This document shows, one piece after another, positions 17,432 to 25,712 of a DNA stretch of 64,000 bases. This DNA comes from Microbacterium sp. MYb62 (GTDB taxonomy: Bacteria > Actinomycetota > Actinomycetes > Actinomycetales > Microbacteriaceae): positions 1 through 64,000 of the forward strand of contig NZ_PCOY01000004.1 of NCBI RefSeq assembly GCF_002979475.1, written 5' to 3'. Below the pieces are notes generated by a model that saw nothing but the letters and a program-made list of their open reading frames with translations, was not told where the DNA came from and searched no databases. Position numbers and translations under genes: made by a program. Position 1 is the first letter of the stretch, and every line of letters begins with the position of its first letter.

Positions 17432-18308
17432 GCTCAAGTTCGGTCTCGCGATCCCCGCCTGGGTCTGGCTGCTCGTCTTCTTCGTCGCCCCGATCTTCAT
17501 GGTGGTCGTGTTCAGCTTCGGCTACAAGCCGAGCATCTTCGCCACGCACGCGCTCGACCACCTCTCGTTCGACCGCTACGTGGAGGCGCTGTCGCCGACG
17601 TTCTTCAGCACGTTCCTGAACACCCTGTGGATCGGCATCCTCGGAACGGCACTGTGCCTGGTGATCGGCGGTCCCGTCGCATACTGGATCGCGGTGAAGG
17701 CGCCGCCCTCGAAGCGCGGGCTCCTGCTCGCGCTCGTGATGGTGCCGTTCTGGACCAACTTCCTGGTGCGCACGATCGGCTGGCAGGTGATCCTCGCCCC
17801 CGAGGGGTGGCTCTCGCAACTGCTGCAAGGCATCGGGGTCATCCCCGGTCCGCTCGATCTGCTCTATTCGCGCGGTGCCGTGCTCCTCGGGGTCGTCTAC
17901 AACTACCTGCCGCTGATGATCCTGCCGCTGTTCGTCGCCTTCGACCGGGTGTCAGGGCCGCTGCGCGAGGCGAGCAAGGACCTCGGCGCGAACAGCGTCA
18001 CGACCTTCCTGCGAGTGACCGTGCCGCTGGCCAGGCCGGGCATCATCGCCGGGGTGCTCCTGGTCTACATCCCGCTCATGGGCGACTACATCACCGCGAC
18101 GGTGCTGGGTGGGGCGAAGGGCAACATGATCGGGCAGGTCGTGGCGAGTCAATTCCAGACCGCGCAGAACTGGGCGCTCGGATCCGCGATGGCGGTGCTG
18201 CTGATCATCGTCATCATGATCTCGATCGCTGTCGCCGCAGGGCTGCTCTGGCTCGTGACGTTGCCGCTCCGACAACGCAACCGCCTCGTCCTGGGAGAGG
18301 GATCATGA
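17424..18308 (+). CDS. potB: polyamine-type ABC permease 1
   Basis: A 294-residue permease with about six transmembrane helices. The EAA loop is LREASKDLGANSVTTFLRVTVPLA near residues 178-201. A GTG start lies within the end of potD (8-nt overlap). The order ATPase, binding protein, PotB, PotC is typical of actinobacterial polyamine or ABC-type amine importers. Confidence 0.92.
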   Translation: MPKLKFGLAIPAWVWLLVFFVAPIFMVVVFSFGYKPSIFATHALDHLSFDRYVEALSPTFFSTFLNTLWIGILGTALCLVIGGPVAYWIAVKAPPSKRGLLLALVMVPFWTNFLVRTIGWQVILAPEGWLSQLLQGIGVIPGPLDLLYSRGAVLLGVVYNYLPLMILPLFVAFDRVSGPLREASKDLGANSVTTFLRVTVPLARPGIIAGVLLVYIPLMGDYITATVLGGAKGNMIGQVVASQFQTAQNWALGSAMAVLLIIVIMISIAVAAGLLWLVTLPLRQRNRLVLGEGS

Positions 18309-19189
18309 CTGAGACGAAGACCGCCGCGCCCGCGGCGTCGGCACCACGGGTGCGCCGGGGCGCCGGACGCTTCCTGCTGCCGATCTGGGCGGCGCTCGTG
18401 TTCCTGTTCCTGTTCCTGCCGATCCTCGTGATCATCGTGTACTCCTTCAACGTCGGACGACTCCTGGTGTCGTGGGACCACTTCGGTTTCGACTCGTTCC
18501 TCGCCATCGTGAACAAGCCCGCGATCCGCGATGCCGTGCTCGTGTCGGTGCGCACCGGACTGCTCGCCGCGCTGCTCGCGACGGCACTGGGAACGCTCGC
18601 CGGCATCGCGATGGCCCGCAACCCGGGGAAGTGGGTGTGGTGGTTCCTGGGCCTCCTGCTGCTCGTGTCGGTCACTCCGGAGATCGTGGATGCCGTCGCC
18701 CTGCTGCCGTGGCTCGTGTTCCTCGGACAGGACGTGGGTCTCGGGATCTTCAATGACGGCACCATGCGGCTCGTGGTGGGACAGTCGTTGTTCTCGGTCG
18801 CGATCGTGTCGTACATCGTGCGCGCGCGTCTGGTCGGGCTGGACGCCCGGCTGGAGGAGGCCTCGGCCGACCTCTACGCACCGCCCGTGCGCACCTTCCT
18901 CAAGATCACGCTGCCGCTCGCGATGCCGGCCGTGCTCGCCGGGTTCCTGCTCTCGTTCACGCTGAGCCTCGACAACACGGTCGTGTCGGCGTTCGTGCAG
19001 GTCTCCGGCACGACACCGTGGCCGGTCTACGTCCTCAGCGCGCTGCGCAGCGGCCTGCGTCCCGAGATCGCCGCGGTGTCGACGATCATGCTCGTGCTCA
19101 CGCTCCTCGCGCTCGCGTTGGTGGCGGTGGTTCTCAAGAGGGCGGGGGACTCGGCGACCGAGATCGCCCGCACGATGGCAGGAGGATGA
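18305..19189 (+). CDS. potC: polyamine-type ABC permease 2
   Basis: A 294-residue permease that pairs with PotB. It has an Ala/Thr-rich cytosolic N-terminus, about six transmembrane helices, and an EAA loop LEEASADLYAPPVRTFLKITLPLA. Overlaps PotB by 4 nt, and its stop TGA lies just before the amidohydrolase start, so the enzyme is tied to the transporter operon. Confidence 0.92.
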   Translation: MTETKTAAPAASAPRVRRGAGRFLLPIWAALVFLFLFLPILVIIVYSFNVGRLLVSWDHFGFDSFLAIVNKPAIRDAVLVSVRTGLLAALLATALGTLAGIAMARNPGKWVWWFLGLLLLVSVTPEIVDAVALLPWLVFLGQDVGLGIFNDGTMRLVVGQSLFSVAIVSYIVRARLVGLDARLEEASADLYAPPVRTFLKITLPLAMPAVLAGFLLSFTLSLDNTVVSAFVQVSGTTPWPVYVLSALRSGLRPEIAAVSTIMLVLTLLALALVAVVLKRAGDSATEIARTMAGG

Positions 19190-19191
19190 AC

Positions 19192-20853
19192 ATGTCGCAC
19201 GCAGACCTGGTCTTCGTCGGCGGAGAGCGAGGCGGGCGGGTGTTCCTCGCGGATGCCGCGCGCTCCACGGCGCGTGCAGTGGCCGTGACGGACGGCCTCA
19301 TCAGCGCAGTCGGGCACGATGTCTCGGCGCTGATCGGCCCCGACACCGAGGTCGTCGACATCGAGGGCGGACTGCTCGTTCCCGGTTTCCAGGACGCGCA
19401 CGTGCATCCGGTGTGGGGCGGTCTGGACATGCTCCGATGCGACCTCGCCGACCTGTCGACACGGGAGGAGTACCTGGCGCGCATCGCCGAGTACGCGGCC
19501 GAGCATCCCGACGACGAGTGGATCCTCGGCGGCGGGTGGCAGATGTCGGCGTTCCCCGGAGGCACGCCGACGGCGGAAGACCTCGATTCCGTCCTGCCCG
19601 ATCGCCCGGCGTTCCTGCCCAACCGCGACGGTCACGGCGCCTGGGTCAACACCCGTGCGCTTGCGCTCGCCGGCATCACCCGCGACACGGAGGACCCCGT
19701 CGACGGGCGGATCGAACGCGATGCCGCCGGCGCCCCCGCCGGCACGCTGCACGAAGGCGCGATGGGCCTCGTGAACCGGCATCTCCCCGGGGAGTCGCTC
19801 GAGCGACTGGTCGAGGCGCTCCTGCAGGGCCAGCGGTATCTGCACTCCTGGGGTGTGACGGCCTGGCAGGACGCGATCGTCGGCACCGAGTACGGCGATG
19901 CGGGCGACCCGCTCCCCGCATACCTCGCCGCCGCCGGCACCGGTGCGCTCACCGGCCGCGTCGTCGGCTCGCTGTGGTGGGATCGGTCGCGCGGGTTGGA
20001 ACAGATCGACGACATCGTCCGGCGTCGCGACGAGAGCACGGTCGGGCGCTTCCGGGCGCGCAGCGTGAAGATCATGCAGGACGGCGTCGCGGAGAACTTC
20101 ACCGCCGCGATGCTCGAGCCCTACTGCGACGGCCACGGGCATCCGCGCGAGGACTCCGGGATCTCCTTCGTCGAACCCGAGCTGCTCAAAGAAGCCGCGA
20201 CCCGCCTCGACGCCCTCGGGTTCACGCTGCACTTCCACGCGATCGGCGACCGCGCCGTGCGGGAGTGCCTGGACGCGGTCGAAGCGGCGCTCGTGCACAA
20301 CGGGCCCCGCGGCAACCGGCACCACATCTCCCACATCCAGGTCGTGCACCCCGACGACATCCCACGGTTCCGGGCGCTCGACGTCACCGCGAACATGCAG
20401 ATGCTCTGGGCGACGCTGGAGCCGCAGATGGTCGACCTCACCATCCCGTTCCTCGGGGAGCAGCGCAGCACCTGGCAGTATCCGTTCGGCGACCTGCTGC
20501 GCTCCGGCGCCGCGCTCGCCGCGGGGAGCGACTGGTCGGTGAGCACGCCCAACCCGCTGGCCGCGATCCACGTGGCGGTGAATCGCCGTTCCGCGCCCAC
20601 CGAGTGGGAGGGCGACTACGACGCGTTTCTCCCCGAACAGGCGATCGACCTCGCCACCGCGCTCGTCGCCTACACGGCGGGCTCCGCGCGGGTGAACCAT
20701 CTCGATGGCACCGGCACGATCGCGGTGGGGATGCGCGCAGACCTGGCCCTGCTCGACCGCGACCCGTTCGATCATCCCGTCGACGAGATCGGCCTGACCG
20801 AAGTGCGCGGCACCTGGGTCGAGGGGGAGCGGGTCTACGACTCCGAGGGATGA
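19192..20853 (+). CDS. YtcJ-like metal-dependent amidohydrolase
   Basis: A 553-residue Amidohydro_3 (YtcJ-like) protein. The first metal motif is VPGFQDAHVHPVWGG near residue 65; later segments VKIMQDGV, HFHAIGDRA, HHISHIQVVH and AAGSDWSVSTPNP carry the remaining conserved Lys/His/Asp residues. Predicted cytosolic hydrolase of an amide or cyclic amide. Coupling to the amine importer suggests it acts on the imported compound, for instance an N-acyl amine, but this is inference. The ATG at 19192 has GGAGG 6 nt upstream; the ATG at 19186 abuts that site. Confidence 0.88.
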   Translation: MSHADLVFVGGERGGRVFLADAARSTARAVAVTDGLISAVGHDVSALIGPDTEVVDIEGGLLVPGFQDAHVHPVWGGLDMLRCDLADLSTREEYLARIAEYAAEHPDDEWILGGGWQMSAFPGGTPTAEDLDSVLPDRPAFLPNRDGHGAWVNTRALALAGITRDTEDPVDGRIERDAAGAPAGTLHEGAMGLVNRHLPGESLERLVEALLQGQRYLHSWGVTAWQDAIVGTEYGDAGDPLPAYLAAAGTGALTGRVVGSLWWDRSRGLEQIDDIVRRRDESTVGRFRARSVKIMQDGVAENFTAAMLEPYCDGHGHPREDSGISFVEPELLKEAATRLDALGFTLHFHAIGDRAVRECLDAVEAALVHNGPRGNRHHISHIQVVHPDDIPRFRALDVTANMQMLWATLEPQMVDLTIPFLGEQRSTWQYPFGDLLRSGAALAAGSDWSVSTPNPLAAIHVAVNRRSAPTEWEGDYDAFLPEQAIDLATALVAYTAGSARVNHLDGTGTIAVGMRADLALLDRDPFDHPVDEIGLTEVRGTWVEGERVYDSEG

Positions 20854-20870
20854 GCCGCGGGACGAGCCTG

Positions 20871-20917
20871 AAGGCAGGAAGCCTCGGCGACGCGATGTCG
20901 CCGAGGCCTCCTGCCTT
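20871..20917. terminator. strong bidirectional terminator
   Basis: Long stem of about 19 bp (AAGGCAGGAAGCCTCGGCGAC region pairing with the GTCGCCGAGGCCTCCTGCCTT region, one unpaired position) around GCGAT. It lies between the convergent amidohydrolase and aminotransferase genes; the arms end in CCTT on one strand and CCTT on the other. Confidence 0.85.
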
Positions 20918-20929
20918 CGTGTACTCGCG

Positions 20930-22318
20930 TCAGACGGCGGCGGCCTCGTCGGCCACGAAGAGCGCGTCGTCGAGCACCGCGAGCCCGCGCACCAGCTCGT
21001 CCTCGCTGATCACCAGCGGTGGGGCCACATGCATGCGGTTGAAGTGCGTGAACGGCCAGACGCCGGCCTTCTTGGCGGCCGCGGCGAAGGCGCCCATGGG
21101 GGCGGCGTCCGCACCCGAGGCGTTGAACGGCACGAGCGGCTCGCGCGTCTCCTTGTCGCGTACCAGCTCGATCGCCCAGAACAGCCCGAGCCCGCGCACA
21201 TCGCCGACGCTCGGGTGCTTGTCCGCCCAGGAACGCACCGTCGGCTCGACGATGCGTGCGCCGAGGTCGCGCACGCGCTCCAGGATGCCGTCGCGACGGA
21301 ACACCTCGAACGTCGCGACACCTGCCGCGCACGCCAGCGGGTGGCCCGAGTAGGTCAGCCCGCCCGCGAACGGCATCGTGTCGAAGGCGCTCGCGATGCG
21401 GTCGGAGATCACCACGCCGCCCAGAGGCACGTAGCCCGAGTTGACGCCCTTCGCGAAGGTGATCAGGTCGGGACCGGCGTCGAACGCGTCGATGCCGAAC
21501 CACTCGCCGAGCCGGCCGAAGCCGACCATGACCTCGTCGGCGATGTATACGATGCCGTGGCGGTCGCACAGTTCGCGCACACCCTGCAGGTAGCCGGGCG
21601 GCGGGACGAGCACGCCGTTCGTGCCGACGACGGTCTCGATGATGATCGCCGCGATGGTCTGCGGACCCTCGAGCAGAATGGTCTGCTCGAGATGGGCGAG
21701 CGCGCGCTCGGATTCCTGCTCGGGAGTCTCGGCGTGGAACGGCGAGCGGTACAGGTACGGCCCGAAGAAGCGCACGGCTCCGGAGTCGACGGTGTCGTTC
21801 GCCCAGCGCCGCGGGTCGCCGGTGAGGGAGATCGCGGTCGAGGTCGAGCCGTGATAGCTGCGGTACATCGACAGCACCTTGCGCCGCCCGGTGAACTGGC
21901 GGGCCATCCGCACGGCGTACTCGTTCGCCTCGGCGCCGCCGTTGGTGAAGAAGACCTTCTCGAGGCCTTCGGGGGCGACCTCGGCGATCAGGCGCGCGAG
22001 CTCTCCGCGCACGTCGTTGGCGATCGACGGCTGGATCGTCGAGAGGCGGCCAGCCTGCTGCTGGATCGCGGCGACCAGGTCGGGATGCCGGTGCCCCAGG
22101 TTCAGGTTCACGAGCTGGCTGGAGAAGTCGAGGTAGGAGTTGCCCTGGTAGTCCCAGAACGTCGATCCCTCGCCCGCGGCGACGGGCAGCGGGTCGATCA
22201 GGCCCTGCGCGCTCCAGGAATGGAAGACGTGGCCGCGGTCGTCCGCCCGCACCTGCGCCTCGGCCTCGGGGGCGGGGAGCGGGTGCGAGACGCCGTGGCG
22301 GTCGGTGAAGTTCGTCAT
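20930..22318 (-). CDS. class III aminotransferase (omega-amino acid or polyamine:pyruvate type)
   Basis: A 462-residue PLP enzyme. The PLP-aspartate segment is VYIADEVMVGFGRLGEWF, the Schiff-base lysine is in ITFAKGVNSGYVPLGGV, and the small-domain motif is GGLTYSGHPLAC. The N-terminal HVFHSWSAQGLIDPLPVAAGEGSTFWDYQGN resembles taurine- and beta-alanine:pyruvate aminotransferases. Follows mmsA by 15 nt with its own CGGAG site. With MmsA it would turn an omega-amino acid into a semialdehyde and then an acyl-CoA. Confidence 0.88.
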   Translation of the reverse strand: MTNFTDRHGVSHPLPAPEAEAQVRADDRGHVFHSWSAQGLIDPLPVAAGEGSTFWDYQGNSYLDFSSQLVNLNLGHRHPDLVAAIQQQAGRLSTIQPSIANDVRGELARLIAEVAPEGLEKVFFTNGGAEANEYAVRMARQFTGRRKVLSMYRSYHGSTSTAISLTGDPRRWANDTVDSGAVRFFGPYLYRSPFHAETPEQESERALAHLEQTILLEGPQTIAAIIIETVVGTNGVLVPPPGYLQGVRELCDRHGIVYIADEVMVGFGRLGEWFGIDAFDAGPDLITFAKGVNSGYVPLGGVVISDRIASAFDTMPFAGGLTYSGHPLACAAGVATFEVFRRDGILERVRDLGARIVEPTVRSWADKHPSVGDVRGLGLFWAIELVRDKETREPLVPFNASGADAAPMGAFAAAAKKAGVWPFTHFNRMHVAPPLVISEDELVRGLAVLDDALFVADEAAAV

Positions 22319-22333
22319 CGTGATCGCTCCGTG

Positions 22334-23818
22334 TCAGTGGTTGCTCGGAAAGCCCAGGTCGATCTGGGACGGGGTGTGGTCGGGCCAGCGGGTCGTGACG
22401 ACCTTGGACCGCGTGTAGAAGTGCACCGACTCCGGACCGTAGATGTGGGAGTCGCCGAAGAGCGAGTCCTTCCACCCGCCGAACGAGTAGGCGCCGATCG
22501 GCACCGGGATCGGCACGTTCACACCGACCATACCGACCTCGATGTCGAACTCATACTGTCGGGCGGTACCGCCGTCGCGCGTGAAGATCGCGGTGCCGTT
22601 GCCGTAGGCGTTGGCGTTCACGAGGGCCACCGCGTCGGCATACGTCTCGACGCGCACGACCGACAGCACCGGGCCGAAGATCTCGTCCTCGTAGACCTTC
22701 ATGCCGGGGGCGACCTGATCGATCAGGCTGACGCCGAGGAAGAAGCCGTCGGAGTCGAACTCCTTCTGCGTGCCGTCGATCACGACCTTCGCCCCCTCGG
22801 CCGCGGCTCCGGTCACGTAGGAGGCGACCTTGTCGCGGTGCTCGCGGGTGATGAGCGGACCCATCTCGCTCGCGGCATCCGTGCCGGCGCCGATGGTGAG
22901 GCCGCCGATGCGGTCCGCGATCGCCGTGACGAGTTCGTCGGCGACGTCTCCCACCGCGACCAGAACCGAGACGGCCATGCAACGTTCACCGGCGGAGCCG
23001 TAGGCGGCGGAGATCGCCGCATCGGCGGCCCCGTCGATGTCGGCATCCGGCATCACGACCATGTGGTTCTTGGCGCCGCCGAGCGCCTGCACGCGCTTGC
23101 CTGCGGTCGAGGCGCGCTGATAGATCGAACGGGCGATCGGGGTGGAGCCGACGAAGCTGACGGCGTTGACCCGGGGGGAGTCGAGGAGCGCGTCGACGGC
23201 CTCCTTGTCGCCGTTGACCACGTTGAGCACGCCGTCGGGGAGCCCCGCCTCGGTGAAGAGTTTCGCGATCCACACGGCAGCCGACGGGTCCTTCTCGCTC
23301 GGCTTCAGGATCACCGTGTTGCCGCAGGCGATCGCTGAAGCCACCATCCACAGCGGCACCATGACCGGGAAGTTGAACGGCGTGATCGCCGCGACGACGC
23401 CGACGGGCTGCCTGACCGAGTGCACATCGACGCCGCGGGAGACCTGCTCGCTGCGCTCGCCCTTGAGCAGATGCACGAGGCCGGCGGCGAACTCGACGTT
23501 CTCGATGCCGCGTGACACCTCGCCCGCCGCATCCGAGAGCACCTTGCCGTGTTCGGAGGTGACGATCGCCGCGAGCTCGGGTGTGCGCTCCTTGAGCAGC
23601 TGGCGCAGGCGGAAGAACACATCGGCACGCTTGATCAGGCTCGTCTCGCGCCAGGCGGGCAAGGCGGCAGCGGCGGCGGCGATCGCGGCATCGACCTCGG
23701 CGGTGGATGCGAAAGCGACCTGCTTGGAGACCTGCCCTGTCGCGGGATCGAAGACCTGGCCGGTGCGCGCCGCTTCCGCGGTCTCTGCGCCGTTGATGAC
23801 GTGACGGACGATGTCCAC
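22334..23818 (-). CDS. mmsA: CoA-acylating (methyl)malonate-semialdehyde dehydrogenase
   Basis: An aldehyde dehydrogenase of 494 residues, the length of MmsA. The family markers are NFPVMVPLWM, the nucleotide loop VGSTPIARSIY, the glutamate region LGGAKNHMVVMPDAD and the catalytic cysteine in GSAGERCMAVSVLV; the C-terminal GGWKDSLFGD follows. It converts methylmalonate or malonate semialdehyde to propionyl- or acetyl-CoA. The GTG at 23818 was chosen because GGAGG lies 6 nt upstream; the longer ORF runs into the promoter region. Divergent from the PucR gene. Confidence 0.92.
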   Translation of the reverse strand: MDIVRHVINGAETAEAARTGQVFDPATGQVSKQVAFASTAEVDAAIAAAAAALPAWRETSLIKRADVFFRLRQLLKERTPELAAIVTSEHGKVLSDAAGEVSRGIENVEFAAGLVHLLKGERSEQVSRGVDVHSVRQPVGVVAAITPFNFPVMVPLWMVASAIACGNTVILKPSEKDPSAAVWIAKLFTEAGLPDGVLNVVNGDKEAVDALLDSPRVNAVSFVGSTPIARSIYQRASTAGKRVQALGGAKNHMVVMPDADIDGAADAAISAAYGSAGERCMAVSVLVAVGDVADELVTAIADRIGGLTIGAGTDAASEMGPLITREHRDKVASYVTGAAAEGAKVVIDGTQKEFDSDGFFLGVSLIDQVAPGMKVYEDEIFGPVLSVVRVETYADAVALVNANAYGNGTAIFTRDGGTARQYEFDIEVGMVGVNVPIPVPIGAYSFGGWKDSLFGDSHIYGPESVHFYTRSKVVTTRWPDHTPSQIDLGFPSNH

Positions 23819-23918
23819 GATGTTCCTCCGACTGCTGAAATTGATGATCCGAACACTTTGACCGGCGTTCGATAGGCTGATGCTTCTCAATGATCACAGA
23901 GGGAGAGAATGACGAGCG

Positions 23919-25466
23919 ATGTCAGAGCGTCAGGACTTCCATCCCATCCGGACAGATCGTCCGACGCGCGACCACGCGCTCCTCACGATCGCCGATGTAC
24001 TCGCGGAGCCCGCGCTGCAGGCCGGCGCGCCCGAGGTCGTCGTCGGCGGCGCCGCGCTCGATGCGGCCGTGCGCTGGGTGCACGTGTCCGACAGTGCGGG
24101 TGTCGCCCGTCTGCTCGACGGCGGCGAGCTCCTGCTCAGCACCGGAGCCGGGTGGCCGACCGCCGCCGAGGAACTGGCCGACTTCGCACTCGGCCTGTCC
24201 CATGCCGGAGTCGCGGGCATCGTGGTCGAGCTCGGGTCCGGGCAGACGCGCGTCCCGGATGCCGTCGTCGAGGTGTGCACGGAGCGTGGGCTCGCCCTGA
24301 TCGCCCTGCACAGCGAGGTCAAGTTCGTGGCCGTCACGGAGGCCGTGCACCGGGCACTGATCGCCGCGCAGACCATGGCGCTGCGAGAACGCCAGCATCT
24401 GCATGACCTCTTCACGGCACTGAGCCTGCGGGGAGCTCCGGCCGATGTCGTCGTCGCCGAGACGGCGCGAGCGCTCGGCGCGCCTGTGGTGCTGGAGAAC
24501 ATGGCGCGCGAGGTGATCGCGCACGAGACTCTGCGGACGCCGGTGGCGGAGGCGCTGGGAGAGCTGCGCTGGACGGACCGCGTTCCCGTGCAGGCGCGAG
24601 GAGTGCGGTGGGGGACCCTGCTCGCGCTGCCGGGGCCTGCGCATCCGGCCGGCCGGCTCACCGTGCTCGAGTTGGGGGCGACGGCCCTCGCTTTCGGTTG
24701 TCTCGCGGACGACGGGGATTCCGAGTGGTCGATGCTCGCGCAGCGTGGCCTCATCGACGATCTGCTCGGCGCGCGCTTCGCGAGTCCGGATGACATCGTG
24801 GCCCGCCTCGCGACCAGTGGATTCACGTTCCTCGGGCGTCACTGCCATGGCATCGTGGCCCGCGGTGCGGAGTCGGCCGGACAGCTCGCGGAGCGTGCGG
24901 CGCAGTCCGGGTTCGCTGCGGTCTCCGCGCTGGTGGGCGACGACGTCGTCGCGCTCCTGTCGCTGCCGGCATCCGTCGCGCTCTCGGATGCGGTCGTCGC
25001 ACGCATCGTCGGGCCCGACCGCACCGTCTTCGTCGGACCGCCTGCGGATGATGTGCTGGGTCTGCTCGCCTCGCTGCGTGCGGCGATGGGGCTGGCGGCC
25101 GGCGATCGCTCGGATGCCGGTCCGCGAGTGCGGCGAGTGGACGACCGCCCGCTGGAGCGCTTCGTCGCCTCTTTGCGTGATGATCACCGTCTGCTCGCTC
25201 ACAGCGAGCGGATGCTGGCGCCGATCGTGGCCTATGACCGTGAACGCCGGGGCGACCTGCTCGATGTGCTGTCGGCGCTGGTCGCCCATCCCGGTAATCG
25301 CTCGGCCGCGGCAGCCGCGAGCCACCTCTCGCGTTCGGTCTTCTACCAGCGCCTCACGGTGATCGGTGACCTCCTCGAGATCGACCTCGACGACGGGGAG
25401 ACGCTCGCGGCGCTCCACCTCGCCCTCCTGACGAGACGGAGCACCGGGTCCGCAGGCCGACCTTGA
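23919..25466 (+). CDS. PucR-family transcriptional regulator
   Basis: A 515-residue regulator with an N-terminal PucR-like sensor (LTIADVLAEPALQAGAPEVVVGGAAL at residues 22-47, then VRWVHVSDSAGVARLLDGGELLL) and a C-terminal PucR helix-turn-helix (DLLDVLSALVAHPGNRSAAAAASHLSRSVFYQRL near 445-480). Divergent from mmsA over a 100-nt gap, it most likely controls the aminotransferase/mmsA pair. PucR proteins usually activate catabolic genes for purines, GABA or polyamines. Confidence 0.9.
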   Translation: MSERQDFHPIRTDRPTRDHALLTIADVLAEPALQAGAPEVVVGGAALDAAVRWVHVSDSAGVARLLDGGELLLSTGAGWPTAAEELADFALGLSHAGVAGIVVELGSGQTRVPDAVVEVCTERGLALIALHSEVKFVAVTEAVHRALIAAQTMALRERQHLHDLFTALSLRGAPADVVVAETARALGAPVVLENMAREVIAHETLRTPVAEALGELRWTDRVPVQARGVRWGTLLALPGPAHPAGRLTVLELGATALAFGCLADDGDSEWSMLAQRGLIDDLLGARFASPDDIVARLATSGFTFLGRHCHGIVARGAESAGQLAERAAQSGFAAVSALVGDDVVALLSLPASVALSDAVVARIVGPDRTVFVGPPADDVLGLLASLRAAMGLAAGDRSDAGPRVRRVDDRPLERFVASLRDDHRLLAHSERMLAPIVAYDRERRGDLLDVLSALVAHPGNRSAAAAASHLSRSVFYQRLTVIGDLLEIDLDDGETLAALHLALLTRRSTGSAGRP

Positions 25467-25498
25467 CCTGTGTGACGTCGCTTGTCTTGCACCGCGCG

Positions 25499-25582
25499 TG
25501 CTCGCCCTCGGACCGGTGCTCCGTCGGGCCGGTGCTCGTCCTCGGACCGGTGCTCGCCCTCGGACCCGTGCTCCGTCGGGCC
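25499..25582. repeat. short imperfect tandem repeat array
   Basis: Five head-to-tail units of 14-18 bp, alternating between TGCTCGCCCTCGGACCGG-like and TGCTCCGTCGGGCCGG-like versions (units begin at 25499, 25517, 25533, 25551, 25569). It lies in the 246-nt intergenic space after the PucR gene. No coding potential is convincing here. Confidence 0.8.
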
Positions 25583-25633
25583 TGTTTCTCCCGACGCCGG
25601 GAGCCGCAGTGTCCTGGCTTCCGGGTGCACGCT

Positions 25634-25700
25634 GCACGCCGACACGCCAGATGTCGGACGTACCGCACGGAAACGGCCGACATCTGGCGTGTCGGCGTGC
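25634..25700. repeat. 24-bp perfect inverted repeat
   Basis: Arms 25634-25657 and 25677-25700 are exact reverse complements, with a 19-nt spacer. It stands between convergent genes, 12 nt before the aminotransferase stop. No T-run follows. It may terminate transcription from both sides or be a REP/MITE-like repeat. Confidence 0.85.
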
Positions 25701-25712
25701 GTTCCGCGACGG

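Noticed and set aside
25467..25712. CRISPR-like array in the repeats after pucR
   Set aside because: Units are adjacent without unique spacers and vary in length; they are simple tandem repeats.
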